From NCBI RefSeq assembly GCF_037137055.1, contig NZ_JBBBNY010000001.1, forward strand, positions 434,001 to 498,000: DNA of 64,000 nt, read 5' to 3'. Positions 20,593 through 29,478 of this stretch are shown here, one piece after another; the stretch's first letter is position 1, and every line of letters starts with the position of its first letter. The notes beneath the pieces were generated by a model, which worked only from the letters and a program-made list of their open reading frames with translations, had not been told where the DNA came from and searched no databases. The position numbers and the translations under genes are program-made. This DNA is from Frateuria_A yonginensis. GTDB taxonomy: Bacteria; Pseudomonadota; Gammaproteobacteria; Xanthomonadales; Rhodanobacteraceae.

Positions 20593-20793
20593 ATGAACCA
20601 GTACGAGCCAATCGCCGCTCCGGTGCCGTCCGGGCATGGCCTCTCGATGGGCGCGCCGCCCGGTCCGCCCGAGCATCCCCAGCAGGATCCGCCGCCCCAG
20701 CGGCCGAACGAGCCGGCAAACCCGGGGCCGCAGCCACCCGAGTTGCCGCCGGTCGAACCGCATTCGCCGACCTTGCCCGAACCCCGGATGTGA
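20593..20793 (+). CDS. Small proline-rich hypothetical protein
   Basis: This 66-residue ORF is rich in proline and glutamate (repeating PPQ, PEL, PPE patterns) and contains no hydrophobic segment. It starts MNQYEPIAAPVPSG and ends with LPEPRM. I recognise no family; a disordered protein is likely. A GATACT possible -10 lies about 40 bp upstream and only a weak AGG precedes the ATG. It may be a real lineage-specific protein or a chance frame in GC-rich DNA. Confidence 0.4.
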   Translation: MNQYEPIAAPVPSGHGLSMGAPPGPPEHPQQDPPPQRPNEPANPGPQPPELPPVEPHSPTLPEPRM

Positions 20794-20872
20794 GGCGCAA
20801 CACCGCGCCGCCGACCGGCACGGGTCCCCGGCCGCCGCCGGACGGCCGGGAGCCGCCGCGTGCCCGGTGGCC

Positions 20873-21196
20873 TCAGTCCTCGTCGCTGCGTAGCAGCCGC
20901 CGTAGCAGGAAGAACGCGCCGATGGTACCGGCGACCACGGCCACCGCCGCCACCGGATGCCGGCTGGCTTGGCGACGGATGCGGCGGTACTGGTAGTTGG
21001 CCTCGTCCGCCAGGTCCTCGGCCATGTGCGAGAGCTGCTTGCCGTAGCCCAGGCCGCGGTTTCCGAAGCGACGCGTCATCCGGCGACCACGCTCGACCAG
21101 CTCGCCCGCGGTGTCGGCGGTCTCGTTGGCGTAGTGGCGCACCCGATCGCGCACACGATCGCTGGCGCCGTCGAAGCGCTCGAAGTTTCTGTTCAT
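20873..21196 (-). CDS. Small membrane-anchored stress protein, ElaB/YqjD (DUF883)-like
   Basis: This 107-residue protein has an amphipathic helical N-terminal part rich in charged residues and one C-terminal membrane segment (SRHPVAAVAVVAGTIGAFFL) followed by RRLL, the typical tail anchor of ElaB/YqjD proteins. In E. coli these inner-membrane proteins bind ribosomes in stationary phase. The AAAGGAGG ribosome site 5 nt before the ATG is the best in the region. Family assignment is by architecture, not by a hallmark motif. Confidence 0.7.
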   Translation of the reverse strand: MNRNFERFDGASDRVRDRVRHYANETADTAGELVERGRRMTRRFGNRGLGYGKQLSHMAEDLADEANYQYRRIRRQASRHPVAAVAVVAGTIGAFFLLRRLLRSDED

Positions 21197-21312
21197 GGGG
21201 CCTCCTTTGCGTCGTGGCCCCAGCCTGAACGTGCCGCCGTGAGCGAAGCGTCGAAACCGCTGGGCTCGCGCCCTGCGCGTTCAGGCTTGCCTCACGCCGG
21301 GCCGCGTGCGCG

Positions 21313-23139
21313 CTACGGCTCCAGCGTCGCGGTGCGCGAGAGCCTGGAGACGCCATGCTCGTCGAACGCCTCCACCGCCACCACATAGCGCACACCCTTG
21401 TTCAGCGCGCGCAGGGTCAGCCGCGTGGGCTGGTCGGCGAAGCGCTGGTAGGTCTCGTGCAGGCGGTCGGCGGAAAGGCCCCAGCGCACGTTGTAGCCGA
21501 CCGCGCCGGGTACCGGCTCCCAGGCGATCTGCGCGTCGCGCGCATCGGGCAGGCGGCGGGCCGCGGTGAGCTCGGGCGCCGGCGGCGGCGCGCCGTCGGC
21601 GTTGCCGAACACGCGCAGGTCGGAAATGGCCAGGGTGTGCGCACCGACGTGCCCGTGCACGTAGCGCACGTAGCGGATGCGCGCCGGCTGCGCCAGCTCC
21701 ACATAGGCGTTGGGGCGGTCGCGCGTCTCGTGCATCAGGTCGGCCAGCGCCTGCCAGTGCTTGCCGTCCGTCGAACCCTCCAGGCGGAACTGCGTGACGA
21801 TGTCGGGCGCGTCGCCGTAGCGGCCGGACCGGTAGTCGGCGTAGTTCACCTGCACCGCGCGCACGGTGCGCGGCCCGCCGAGGTCGAGCGTGAGGGTCTC
21901 GCCCGGCGCGTTGCGCGCGGCCAGCCAGAAAGTGCGCGGGTTTTCGTCGGTCACCGCGGAGGCGGGGTGGTCGGCCGTGGCAGAGGAGGCCTGCGCGTGC
22001 TTGTGGTAGGACAGCAGCATCCAGCCGGTAAAGGTGCTCTCGCCCTCGCGCAGCGGATGGTCGGGCATGCGGTGGGGGAAGTCGCCGAAGCGGGTGTCCA
22101 CCCACATCTGCCCGTCCGCGTGGAAGCCGGCGGGGAACAGGTCGATGCGTCGCTCGAAGTTCCAGTTGAGGCCGATCCACATGGTGCCGCTGTTCCACCA
22201 GTTGCCGTGCGCGTCCTGGAAGGTCGAGCCGTGGCCGGCGCCGGTGACGAAGCCGCCCGGCTTGTAGCCGACCGGGTTGTACGGCGCGTAGGTGAACGGG
22301 CCGAGCGGGCCGTCACCCACGTAGACGCCAGTGGCGTAGACGTTGAACTCGGTGCCTGGCGCCGCGTACTGCAGGTAGTAGCGGTCGCCGTGGCGGTTCA
22401 TCCAGGCGCCTTCGACGTACGGGTCGATGGTGGTGTCGGTGTGGTCCTGGCCGAAGCGCTCCCAGCCGTGCTGGTCCGGATGCAGCCTGAGCAGCGCCTT
22501 GGGTTCGGTGACGAAGCGCATGCGCTTGCCTTCGCCCTCGTCGGCGTGGTCCAGCGCCAGGTCGATCTGCGCGCCGTACAGCGGGAACACGTTGGACGAG
22601 TCCCAGTAGAGATAGGTCTTGCCGTCCTCGTCGCGGAACAGGCCCGGGTCCCAGGGGCCGGGCGGCAGGTCGCCCGGCTTCATCTCGCTCTCGTGGCCGG
22701 CCCACACCGCGTGCGGCACGGGCGGCAGCAGGCGCGTCCAGAACCGCCAGTGGCCGTGCGCCGGATCGGTGGAATACAGCAGGGGCCGCGGCTCCATCGC
22801 CGACTGCATGAGGAACAGCTTGCCGTCGGCGACCAGCGTGGCCGGCGCCACCGGGCCGTCGAAGGGCCACTTGTCCGGCTTGACGAAGTCCCAGTGCACC
22901 AGGTCGGTCGAGCGCCAGTAGCCGTCGGCCAGGGTCTGGAACAGGTAGTAGGCATCGCCATAACGCACGAACGCGGGATCCGCGCCGGTGCGGTAGGAAA
23001 TGCCCTGGTTCATCTGTTCGTAGTTGTAGCGGTAGTCGATGTCGATCGGGTTGGCGTACGTGCGGCCATGGAACTCCGCGGCGTGCGCCGCGCCGCCGGC
23101 GGACGCGGCGAGCAGCAGGGCGAGGCAGGTCGTGCGCAT
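21313..23139 (-). CDS. Exported GH43-like glycoside hydrolase with F5/8-type C and fibronectin III-like modules
   Basis: This 608-residue protein starts with a signal peptide (about 1-20, ending AAHA). A five-bladed GH43 domain follows, with catalytic acids D54 (GADPAF), D164 (WDPGLF) and E243 (YVEGAW). Residues about 365-505 resemble a discoidin/F5-8C carbohydrate-binding domain, and the last 90 a fibronectin type III module. GH43 enzymes release xylose or arabinose from hemicellulose. It lies 10 bp downstream of the esterase gene, so the two form an operon. AAGGAA precedes the ATG. Confidence 0.88.
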   Translation of the reverse strand: MRTTCLALLLAASAGGAAHAAEFHGRTYANPIDIDYRYNYEQMNQGISYRTGADPAFVRYGDAYYLFQTLADGYWRSTDLVHWDFVKPDKWPFDGPVAPATLVADGKLFLMQSAMEPRPLLYSTDPAHGHWRFWTRLLPPVPHAVWAGHESEMKPGDLPPGPWDPGLFRDEDGKTYLYWDSSNVFPLYGAQIDLALDHADEGEGKRMRFVTEPKALLRLHPDQHGWERFGQDHTDTTIDPYVEGAWMNRHGDRYYLQYAAPGTEFNVYATGVYVGDGPLGPFTYAPYNPVGYKPGGFVTGAGHGSTFQDAHGNWWNSGTMWIGLNWNFERRIDLFPAGFHADGQMWVDTRFGDFPHRMPDHPLREGESTFTGWMLLSYHKHAQASSATADHPASAVTDENPRTFWLAARNAPGETLTLDLGGPRTVRAVQVNYADYRSGRYGDAPDIVTQFRLEGSTDGKHWQALADLMHETRDRPNAYVELAQPARIRYVRYVHGHVGAHTLAISDLRVFGNADGAPPPAPELTAARRLPDARDAQIAWEPVPGAVGYNVRWGLSADRLHETYQRFADQPTRLTLRALNKGVRYVVAVEAFDEHGVSRLSRTATLEP

Positions 23140-23149
23140 GGCGGTTCCT

Positions 23150-24769
23150 TCAGTAGCGCCAGCCCGTCAGGTCCGCGCCGGCCGGCGCGTGGCTGTCGAG
23201 GTAGCGGGTGACGGTGTCGATCAGCTCCTTGCCGCGCGGGCCCCAGCAGTGCGGCGCCATCGGCTGGTAGGTCACGCTGCCGCGGAAGGACGGGTTGCGC
23301 GCGCGCTTCAGGAACGCGTCCATCGCGCGCACGCCCATGTTGAGGTTGTAGGTGTCGGCGTCGCCGACGTAGAGGTGGATCTTGTCGGTGACCTTCGGGC
23401 CCAGCGTGGCCCATTGCGATTCGAGCAGATGACGCAGGTCGAAGTGCGCCTTCCAGTACCGCGCCACCTCGTGGTCGATCACGCCGGTACGCTTGTCCCA
23501 CAGCCGCTGCGGGTAGCCGTCGGCGCCGACCGGGCCGAAGGCGGCCTCCCAGATGTCCCACTGGCCGCCGGAGCGGTCATGGTCGCCCACCGCCAGCTCG
23601 TACCAGTTCTCGTCTTTCATCATCGCCTCGATGTTGCCATCGGGCTGGCGCGTGTCGGGGCGCTCGACCTTCACCCAGCCCTTGTCGAGCCAGTAGGCGT
23701 TGGCGTCCTCGTAGATGTTCACCACCTGGTGGTGGCGGAAGTCCAGCGCGTCAGGGCAGGAGGCGAAGGTGCCGCCGTAGAAGTCGGGATGGAACAGCAT
23801 CTGCGCCATGGCGATCCAGCCGCCGGTGGAGCCGCCCTCGAGGATGCGCGCCCACGGCTCGCGGATGATGCGGAAGCGCTTCTCCACTTCCGGCAGCAGC
23901 TCCTGGTGGATGGCGTCGTCGTACGGCCCTTCGTTGGCCGAGTTCACCGCGTACGAATCGTCGTAGTACGGCGACGGGTGCTGCAGGCTCACCATGATGT
24001 AGCGTGGCGTGCCGTCGGCCAGCCAGTAGTCGCGGAAGCCCGACTTCGCCCGGTCGAAACCGCCGGGCGCGGCGGTGGAGAAGTGGCCCTGCTCGTAGAT
24101 CACCGGATAGCGCAGGTGCGGATGCTTGTCGTAGTCCCGCGGCAGCAGCACCGTGGCGCCCAGCCAGATCGGGTGCCCCCACCAGGCGCTCAGCAGCTCG
24201 CTCTTGATGCGGAAGCGCTTGACGTACGGCGTGTCCTTCGGGAACGGGATCGGCGGGATCACCCGGTCGGCCACCAGCGTCACCGGCGTGGCCGCGGCCG
24301 GGTCGTAGTGCACCTTCACCGGCTTGCCGTAGAGGTTGCCGGGCGAGTGCTTGAAGTCCTGGCCTTCCCACTGGTCCATGTGCAGCCACACGGTGTGCCC
24401 GTCGGCGCGCCTGAATTCGGTGTACACGTTGACGAAGGGCTGCAACCAGTAGTCGCCGGCGGGCAGCTGGCGCAGGCTGGTCAGCGGCGCGCCGGAGTCG
24501 CCGGGCTCGATGGCGACGGTCTGGCCGGGCGCCAGCGCGGTCACGTCGTGGCCGAACAGTGGCACGCCAGTGATGTCGGTCTGTTCGATCGGCGGCGCGT
24601 CGTTGCTGCGGCTGACCGCGACGTAGACGCGGCCGGTGACCGGCTGCGCGCGTGCCTGGGCGCTGAAGCGGACCAGGATGTGCGGACCTTCCGCGGCATG
24701 CGCGCAAGGCAGGGCAAGGGCGAACAGGGCGGCGCCGGCGAGGCGCAGGAGCGGCAGGGGCGTGGTCAT
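23150..24769 (-). CDS. Exported alpha/beta-hydrolase esterase (putative esterase family)
   Basis: This 539-residue secreted protein has a signal peptide (about 1-25). The N-terminal 190 residues form a beta-rich region of unknown role. An esterase D/CE1-like domain follows, with nucleophile S314 in GGSTGG and a late H in APHCWGP. Together with the GH43 in the same operon it probably removes acetyl or feruloyl groups from plant polysaccharide; that role is inferred. The promoter TAGCAT (minus strand, 24777-24782) ends 7 nt before the ATG and no ribosome site is present, suggesting a leaderless mRNA. Confidence 0.85.
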   Translation of the reverse strand: MTTPLPLLRLAGAALFALALPCAHAAEGPHILVRFSAQARAQPVTGRVYVAVSRSNDAPPIEQTDITGVPLFGHDVTALAPGQTVAIEPGDSGAPLTSLRQLPAGDYWLQPFVNVYTEFRRADGHTVWLHMDQWEGQDFKHSPGNLYGKPVKVHYDPAAATPVTLVADRVIPPIPFPKDTPYVKRFRIKSELLSAWWGHPIWLGATVLLPRDYDKHPHLRYPVIYEQGHFSTAAPGGFDRAKSGFRDYWLADGTPRYIMVSLQHPSPYYDDSYAVNSANEGPYDDAIHQELLPEVEKRFRIIREPWARILEGGSTGGWIAMAQMLFHPDFYGGTFASCPDALDFRHHQVVNIYEDANAYWLDKGWVKVERPDTRQPDGNIEAMMKDENWYELAVGDHDRSGGQWDIWEAAFGPVGADGYPQRLWDKRTGVIDHEVARYWKAHFDLRHLLESQWATLGPKVTDKIHLYVGDADTYNLNMGVRAMDAFLKRARNPSFRGSVTYQPMAPHCWGPRGKELIDTVTRYLDSHAPAGADLTGWRY

Positions 24770-24776
24770 GCCGCCG

Positions 24777-24782
24777 ATGCTA
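24777..24782 (-). promoter_or_regulatory. -10 box 7 nt from the esterase start codon
   Basis: On the minus strand TAGCAT is followed by seven bases and then the ATG of the esterase gene. This spacing places the transcription start at the A of the ATG. Confidence 0.45.
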
Positions 24783-24855
24783 GCCCGCGATCCGCGTTAC
24801 GCCCACCGTTACGCGCGTTGCGCGGCCGCGACGTGCGCCAGGGCGCACGCGCGGG

Positions 24856-26124
24856 CTAGATCGTCTTGAGCCCCTGCGCCTCGGCCGCCTCGATCGCCTC
24901 CGGTTCGACATGCAGTCGCTGGCGCCGGCGCAGGGAGGGAAACATCACCATCCACAGTCCGACGACCGCCAGCGTGCCGATGCCGCCCAGCACCGTCGCA
25001 CCGACCGCGCCGAGCCAGGCGGCGGCCAGGCCCGACTCGAACTCGCCGAGCTGGTTGGAGGTGTTGATGAAGATGGCGTTGACCGCATTCACGCGGCCGC
25101 GCATGGCGTCGGGCGTGTCCAGCTGCACCATCGAGCCGCGGATCACCATGCTCACCATGTCGAACGCGCCGGCCGCGAACAGCGCCGCCAGCGACAGCCA
25201 CAGCCACGGCGACAGCGCGAACACCAGCGTGGCCACACCGAAGCCGGCCACCGAGCCGAACATGATCATGCCGACGCGGCGGGTGAGGTCGTGCCGCGCG
25301 AGCCAGACCGACATCAGCAGCGCGCCCACCGCCGGCGCCGCGCGCAGCAGGCCCAGGCCCCACGGGCCGGTGTGCAGGATGTCGCGGGCGAACATCGGCA
25401 ACAGGGCGGTGGCGCCGCCGAACAGCACGGCGAACAGGTCCAGCGAGATCACCCCGAGCACGTCCTTGCGTTCGCGGATGAAGTGCACGCCGGCGAACAG
25501 CGACTTCAGCGTGGCCGGCTCGCGCCTGGGCGGCGCCTGTTCGTAGCGCAGGCAGGCCATCAGCGTGGCGGCGGCCAGGTACAGCGCGGCGGCCACGGCG
25601 TACACCACGCCCGGGCCGGCCACGTACAGCAGGCCGCCCACCGCCGGTCCGAGCACCATCGCCATCTGGAAGGCCGAGCCGCTCACCGCCACCGCCCGCG
25701 GCAGGATCGGCGGCGGCACCAGCGCGGGCAGCAGCGAGGACATCGAGGGCGACTCGAACGCCTTGGCCGTGCTGATCACGAACACCAGCGCCAGGATGCC
25801 CAGCTCGTGGATGCGGTGGGTGAAGCTCAGCACCGCCAGCGCCGCGATCGCGCACCATTCCACGATCTGCCCGATCAGCACCACGCGCCGGCGTTCGAAC
25901 TGGTCGGCGACATGCCCGGCCGGCAGCGCCAGCAGTACCGAGGGGAAGAACTGCACCAGGCCGATCAGGCCCAGGTCCAGCGCGCGGCCGGTAATGGCGT
26001 AGATCTGCCAGGCCACCGCCACCGAGAGCATCTGGAAGCCGAAACCCGAGGCGATGCGGGCGAACCAGAACTGCACGAAGGCGCGGTGCTGCAGCAGCGA
26101 GTCGGTCGGGCGCGCGGCGGGCAT
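24856..26124 (-). CDS. MFS exporter, EntS-like (MFS_3) family
   Basis: This 422-residue major facilitator has about twelve membrane segments and a motif A variant PAGHVADQFERRRV. It resembles the EntS/MFS_3 exporters for siderophores and drugs. A GATAAT -10 box (minus strand, 26152-26157) lies 27 bp before the ATG, with GGAATT as a weak ribosome site. No siderophore genes are nearby, so the substrate is unknown. Confidence 0.82.
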   Translation of the reverse strand: MPAARPTDSLLQHRAFVQFWFARIASGFGFQMLSVAVAWQIYAITGRALDLGLIGLVQFFPSVLLALPAGHVADQFERRRVVLIGQIVEWCAIAALAVLSFTHRIHELGILALVFVISTAKAFESPSMSSLLPALVPPPILPRAVAVSGSAFQMAMVLGPAVGGLLYVAGPGVVYAVAAALYLAAATLMACLRYEQAPPRREPATLKSLFAGVHFIRERKDVLGVISLDLFAVLFGGATALLPMFARDILHTGPWGLGLLRAAPAVGALLMSVWLARHDLTRRVGMIMFGSVAGFGVATLVFALSPWLWLSLAALFAAGAFDMVSMVIRGSMVQLDTPDAMRGRVNAVNAIFINTSNQLGEFESGLAAAWLGAVGATVLGGIGTLAVVGLWMVMFPSLRRRQRLHVEPEAIEAAEAQGLKTI

Positions 26125-26245
26125 GGGGGAATTCCGCAGGGGGAGATGGCGATTATCGCGTGGGATCCATGCGGGCGCCCGGCTTCACCTCGACTTGCCC
26201 CTCGCCGCCCTAGCCTCGGCGCATCGCCGCAGCAGGAGACCCGCC

Positions 26246-26548
26246 ATGGGCCGCCAGGCCGAACACGTCTACACCGACCCGCCGACCATCGCGCGCTTCA
26301 ACACGCTGGTCGAGCACCTGCAGAACGGCGCGCGCGTGCGGTTGCACCTGGTCGACGGCAGCACCTGCGAAGGTGTCGTCGCCGCCCGGCCGACCGTGCA
26401 GGAGTTCTTCGACGGCGACGGCAACGAGGGCACCCACGGCGTGGTGCACCTGGAGCAGCTGGGCACGTCGGAATGGAAGCGCTACGTCTGGTTCGACCAG
26501 ATCGCGCGCATCGAACACCTGGATTCGGACGCGTCGCTGCGCGCCTGA
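26246..26548 (+). CDS. DUF3247 Sm-like protein
   Basis: This 100-residue protein belongs to DUF3247, a family found mainly in Xanthomonadales. A Xanthomonas member has an Sm-like fold. The start MGRQAEHVYTDPPTIARF is characteristic. The beta-rich remainder (RVRLHLVDGSTCEGVVAARP) fits an Sm barrel, though no RNA-binding role is proved. AGGAG lies 8 nt before the ATG. It is convergent with the flavoenzyme gene; only 3 bp separate the stops. Confidence 0.88.
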   Translation: MGRQAEHVYTDPPTIARFNTLVEHLQNGARVRLHLVDGSTCEGVVAARPTVQEFFDGDGNEGTHGVVHLEQLGTSEWKRYVWFDQIARIEHLDSDASLRA

Positions 26549-26551
26549 GGC

Positions 26552-28363
26552 TCAGACGGCGCGGCGGAAGCCGTCCTCGCTCCAGCCTTCGCTGCCGACC
26601 CCGTGGTGCACGAAGAACAGGCCCTCCGGGTCGTAGTGCCGTTTCGCACGCAGCAGCCGGGGGTAGTTCACGCCCCAGAAGCGCTGCTGCCAGTCGCGCA
26701 GGAAGTAGTCGCTCTCCGAAACGTAGGACCCGGCGTCGGGCGCCAGCGCGCGCAGCGCATCCATCGCCTTGTCGACCTTCGCGGCGTGCTGCCTGGCCTT
26801 GGCCAGATCCGGGCCGGGCCCGGGCATGCCCGGGTACGCCGGGGCGCCACCGCTGCCGCTGATGACCAGGGCGAAGGCATCCAGCACTTGCGGGTTCGTG
26901 GCCGTGTCGCGGGTTCGTTCGATGGCATCGGTGGCGCCGCCGCCCAGGCCCTTGTTGAAGTGCAGCGCGAATCCCCAGTGCTGCGAGGCCGCCACCAGCG
27001 CGTCCACCAATCGCTCCTGTTGTCCGGGGCGCAGCAGCGAGGCCGGTAGCCAGGCCGACTGATAGGCGTGGATGAACCAGCCGACCTGCTCCTGGTCGCC
27101 TTCCCACAGTGCGTGGTGCGGGGGCGCGCCCGGCCGGTCGTCCGCCACCATCACGCCAGGCGCGTGCTTGCGGAAGTACGCTGCGTCCCAGAAATGCTGC
27201 GCCGGCACCGCAAGAATCTGCAGCGGCTCGACGAAGCGGCAGTCGTCACGCGCCTTCACCCAGGCGACGAAGGGTGCCCATGCCTGCTCCGCCTCCTGCC
27301 GGGTCAGGCCCTGGAATACCATCGAGATGCCCAGCGTGTCGCCGTCGCGGAACGACATCTGCTCGCCCCAGTGCCGGTTGAACAGCCTGTCCGTGTAGAA
27401 GGCCATGGCCTTGGCGACCAGCGCGCGGTAGGCCTGCGGCGAGTCCGCCTTGATCTTGCCGAAGGCGGCGCCGAAGAACGGCGGCAGCTCGAAGGTGCGC
27501 AGGGTCAGCCGGGTGACCACGCCCAGGCTGCCGCCACCCCCGCCCTTGAGGCCCCAGAACAGCTCCGGATCCTTGCAGGCGTTGACGGTGCGGACCACGC
27601 CGTCGGCGGTCACCACCTCGGCCTCCAGCAGGTTGGACGCCGCCGTGCCGAAATTCTTCGAGAAGTTGCCGAAGCCGCCGCTCTGCACCAGCCCCGCCAC
27701 GCCCACCGTGGTGCAGCCGCCGCCCTGCACGTAGCGACCGCCGCGGGTGGTGACCGCGTCGTAGGCATCGATCCACATCGCGCCGGCCTGCACGCTGACC
27801 GCCGGCATCGGCGCCGCACGCCCGGCGCAGCCCTGCGGGACGAACTGCTCGTGCAGGGTCACCCGGTTCATGCGGCGGGTCCACACCAGCAGCGAATCGG
27901 GCGCGTCGGAGGTGCCCTGGTAGCTGTGCCCGCCGCCCTTGACCACCAGCCGCAGCCGGTGCCGCCGCGCGAAATCCACCGCGGCCGCCACGTCGGCGGC
28001 GGACTCGGCAGCGACCGCGTAGGCGCTCGGCTGCGAGGCCCAGGCATCGGCCCAGCCGCTGGTCTGCGTGAGCGCAGGGTTGTCGCCCACCGCGAAGGGG
28101 TTGGACAGTTCCTTGAGCGCCTGCGCGCACGCCGCACTGCCTGCCCCGCAGCCGGCGAACGGCGAGACCGGTTGCAGCAACCGCCCACCCACCGCACGCC
28201 GCAATGAATCCCACTCGGCCGGCGCCGGCCAGCCCGGCTGGCCCGGTCGTATCCGTGCGCGCAGGCCCCCGGCCAGGCCGGCGGGCAGGGCTTGCGCAGT
28301 GCGTACTGCCAGCGGCAGCAGGGGTAGGGCGAGGGCGGCTTTCAGCAGTTCGCGTCGTTGCAT
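26552..28363 (-). CDS. Exported FAD-linked oxidase, berberine-bridge (BBE) type
   Basis: This 603-residue flavoenzyme has an RRELLK motif and hydrophobic stretch at its N-terminus, suggesting Tat export. The PCMH FAD domain includes GGGHSYQGTS (143-152) and GLKGGGGGSLGVVT. The C-terminus has the BBE-type NYPRLLRAKRHYDPEGLF. These enzymes oxidise alcohols, sugars or alkaloids with oxygen and release hydrogen peroxide; carbohydrate oxidation is the usual bacterial role. The histidine of GGGHS is a common covalent flavin anchor. GGAGG precedes the ATG. It is divergent from the LytTR gene. Confidence 0.87.
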   Translation of the reverse strand: MQRRELLKAALALPLLPLAVRTAQALPAGLAGGLRARIRPGQPGWPAPAEWDSLRRAVGGRLLQPVSPFAGCGAGSAACAQALKELSNPFAVGDNPALTQTSGWADAWASQPSAYAVAAESAADVAAAVDFARRHRLRLVVKGGGHSYQGTSDAPDSLLVWTRRMNRVTLHEQFVPQGCAGRAAPMPAVSVQAGAMWIDAYDAVTTRGGRYVQGGGCTTVGVAGLVQSGGFGNFSKNFGTAASNLLEAEVVTADGVVRTVNACKDPELFWGLKGGGGGSLGVVTRLTLRTFELPPFFGAAFGKIKADSPQAYRALVAKAMAFYTDRLFNRHWGEQMSFRDGDTLGISMVFQGLTRQEAEQAWAPFVAWVKARDDCRFVEPLQILAVPAQHFWDAAYFRKHAPGVMVADDRPGAPPHHALWEGDQEQVGWFIHAYQSAWLPASLLRPGQQERLVDALVAASQHWGFALHFNKGLGGGATDAIERTRDTATNPQVLDAFALVISGSGGAPAYPGMPGPGPDLAKARQHAAKVDKAMDALRALAPDAGSYVSESDYFLRDWQQRFWGVNYPRLLRAKRHYDPEGLFFVHHGVGSEGWSEDGFRRAV

Positions 28364-28430
28364 GGCGATCCTCCGGTGGACCGGCCCACGCTACGCGGTG
28401 CGGGGTGCCTCCAGGCCAGCGATGTGACCG

Positions 28431-28472
28431 GCCGTGGGCCGGCTGGGACGAGCCGTGGGCAGGTGGGACGAA
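28431..28472 (+). promoter_or_regulatory. Tandem direct repeats, candidate LytTR operator
   Basis: Two near-identical 20-21-bp units lie in tandem: GCCGTGGGC at 28431 and 28452, and TGGGACGA at 28444 and 28464. The period is two helical turns, the layout used by LytTR-family regulators. The downstream edge meets the -35 position of the LytTR gene, so autoregulation is likely. Confidence 0.5.
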
Positions 28473-28488
28473 CCCTCCCAGGCGCACG

Positions 28489-28494
28489 TAGAAT
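28489..28494 (+). promoter_or_regulatory. -10 box 7 nt from the LytTR-gene start codon
   Basis: TAGAAT ends 7 nt before ATG 28502. No ribosome site precedes the ATG, so a leaderless mRNA is inferred. Confidence 0.5.
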
Positions 28495-28501
28495 CCGCGG
28501 A

Positions 28502-29380
28502 ATGAATCCGGCCCCTGGCTTCGAGTACCGCGATTTCCAGCGCTGGCGCAAGCCGGCCGAGATCGCCTTTTGGGTGCTCCTTGCGCTGCTCAACACCGTG
28601 TTCAACAGCATGGTGGCGCAGATCGACAATGCGCGGACCGCGGCCTGGGAGCCTTGGGTCTGGGAGTGGACCAGCTCGCTGACGATCCTGGCGCTGGTGC
28701 CGGCGATCCTCGCCGTGGAGCGGCGCTGGCCGTTCCGCTTCGACACCTGGCGGCGCAGCCTGCCCTGGCACCTGCTCGCGACGGTGCCGTTCAGCCTGGT
28801 GCACGTGGCCGGCATGGTGGCGCTGCGCGTGCTGGTCTACCGCCTGGCCGGGCGCCACTACGATTTCGGTCGCTGGGAGCCGGGCTTCGGCTACGAGTAC
28901 CTGAAGGACATCCGCACCTATTTCATCGTCATCGCGCTGGTCTGCCTGTCACGGCTGTGGCTGGTGCGCTGGCAGGGCGAGGCGCGCCTGCTGGCGGCGC
29001 CCGACGAGGGCCCGCCGGTGGAGCCGGTCGAGCGCCCCGAGCGCTTCCTGGTGCGCAAGCTGGGCAAGGAGTTCCTGGTCAACGCGCGCGAGATCGAATG
29101 GCTGCAGGCGGCCGGCAACTACGTCAACCTGCACGTGCGCGGGCGCGACTACCCGCTGCGCACCACCATGGCGGCGATCGAGGAGCGGCTGGACCCCGCG
29201 CGCTTCGTGCGGGTGCACCGCAGCTACCTGGTGAACCTCGACTACCTGGCGGAAATCGAGCCGCTGGAGAGCGGCGACGCGCGCCTGAAATTGCGCGACG
29301 GCGCCCTAGTCCCCTGCAGCCGGCGCTACCGCGCGCAGCTGCGCGAGCGCTTCGGCGAGGCGCCCGCGGCGCTCGCCTGA
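28502..29380 (+). CDS. Membrane-bound LytTR-domain transcriptional regulator
   Basis: This 292-residue protein has four predicted membrane helices (about 22-37, 60-72, 90-112 and 139-155) and a C-terminal LytTR DNA-binding domain (about 182-283). That domain includes IEWLQAAGNYVNLHV and FVRVHRSYLVNL. It has no receiver domain, so the membrane part probably senses the signal. Membrane-LytTR proteins of this type are common in Xanthomonadales. Tandem repeats at 28431-28472 are the likely autoregulatory operator. It is divergent from the BBE-type oxidase, which could also be controlled. Confidence 0.9.
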   Translation: MNPAPGFEYRDFQRWRKPAEIAFWVLLALLNTVFNSMVAQIDNARTAAWEPWVWEWTSSLTILALVPAILAVERRWPFRFDTWRRSLPWHLLATVPFSLVHVAGMVALRVLVYRLAGRHYDFGRWEPGFGYEYLKDIRTYFIVIALVCLSRLWLVRWQGEARLLAAPDEGPPVEPVERPERFLVRKLGKEFLVNAREIEWLQAAGNYVNLHVRGRDYPLRTTMAAIEERLDPARFVRVHRSYLVNLDYLAEIEPLESGDARLKLRDGALVPCSRRYRAQLRERFGEAPAALA

Positions 29381-29478
29381 GGTGCCGCCGGGTTCCGGCG
29401 GCGATCGCAGGCGCCGGGTGCTTGCACCGCTCGCCCGCCCGTTCCACCCTTGGGCTTTCCCTCGTCAGGAGAGCGTCG

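Noticed and set aside
15836..20821. Very long minus-strand open frame across aceE
   Set aside because: Antisense to aceE, with only composition-driven sequence; the true minus-strand gene at its left end is the shorter glycosyltransferase, and at its right end the MFS gene in another frame.
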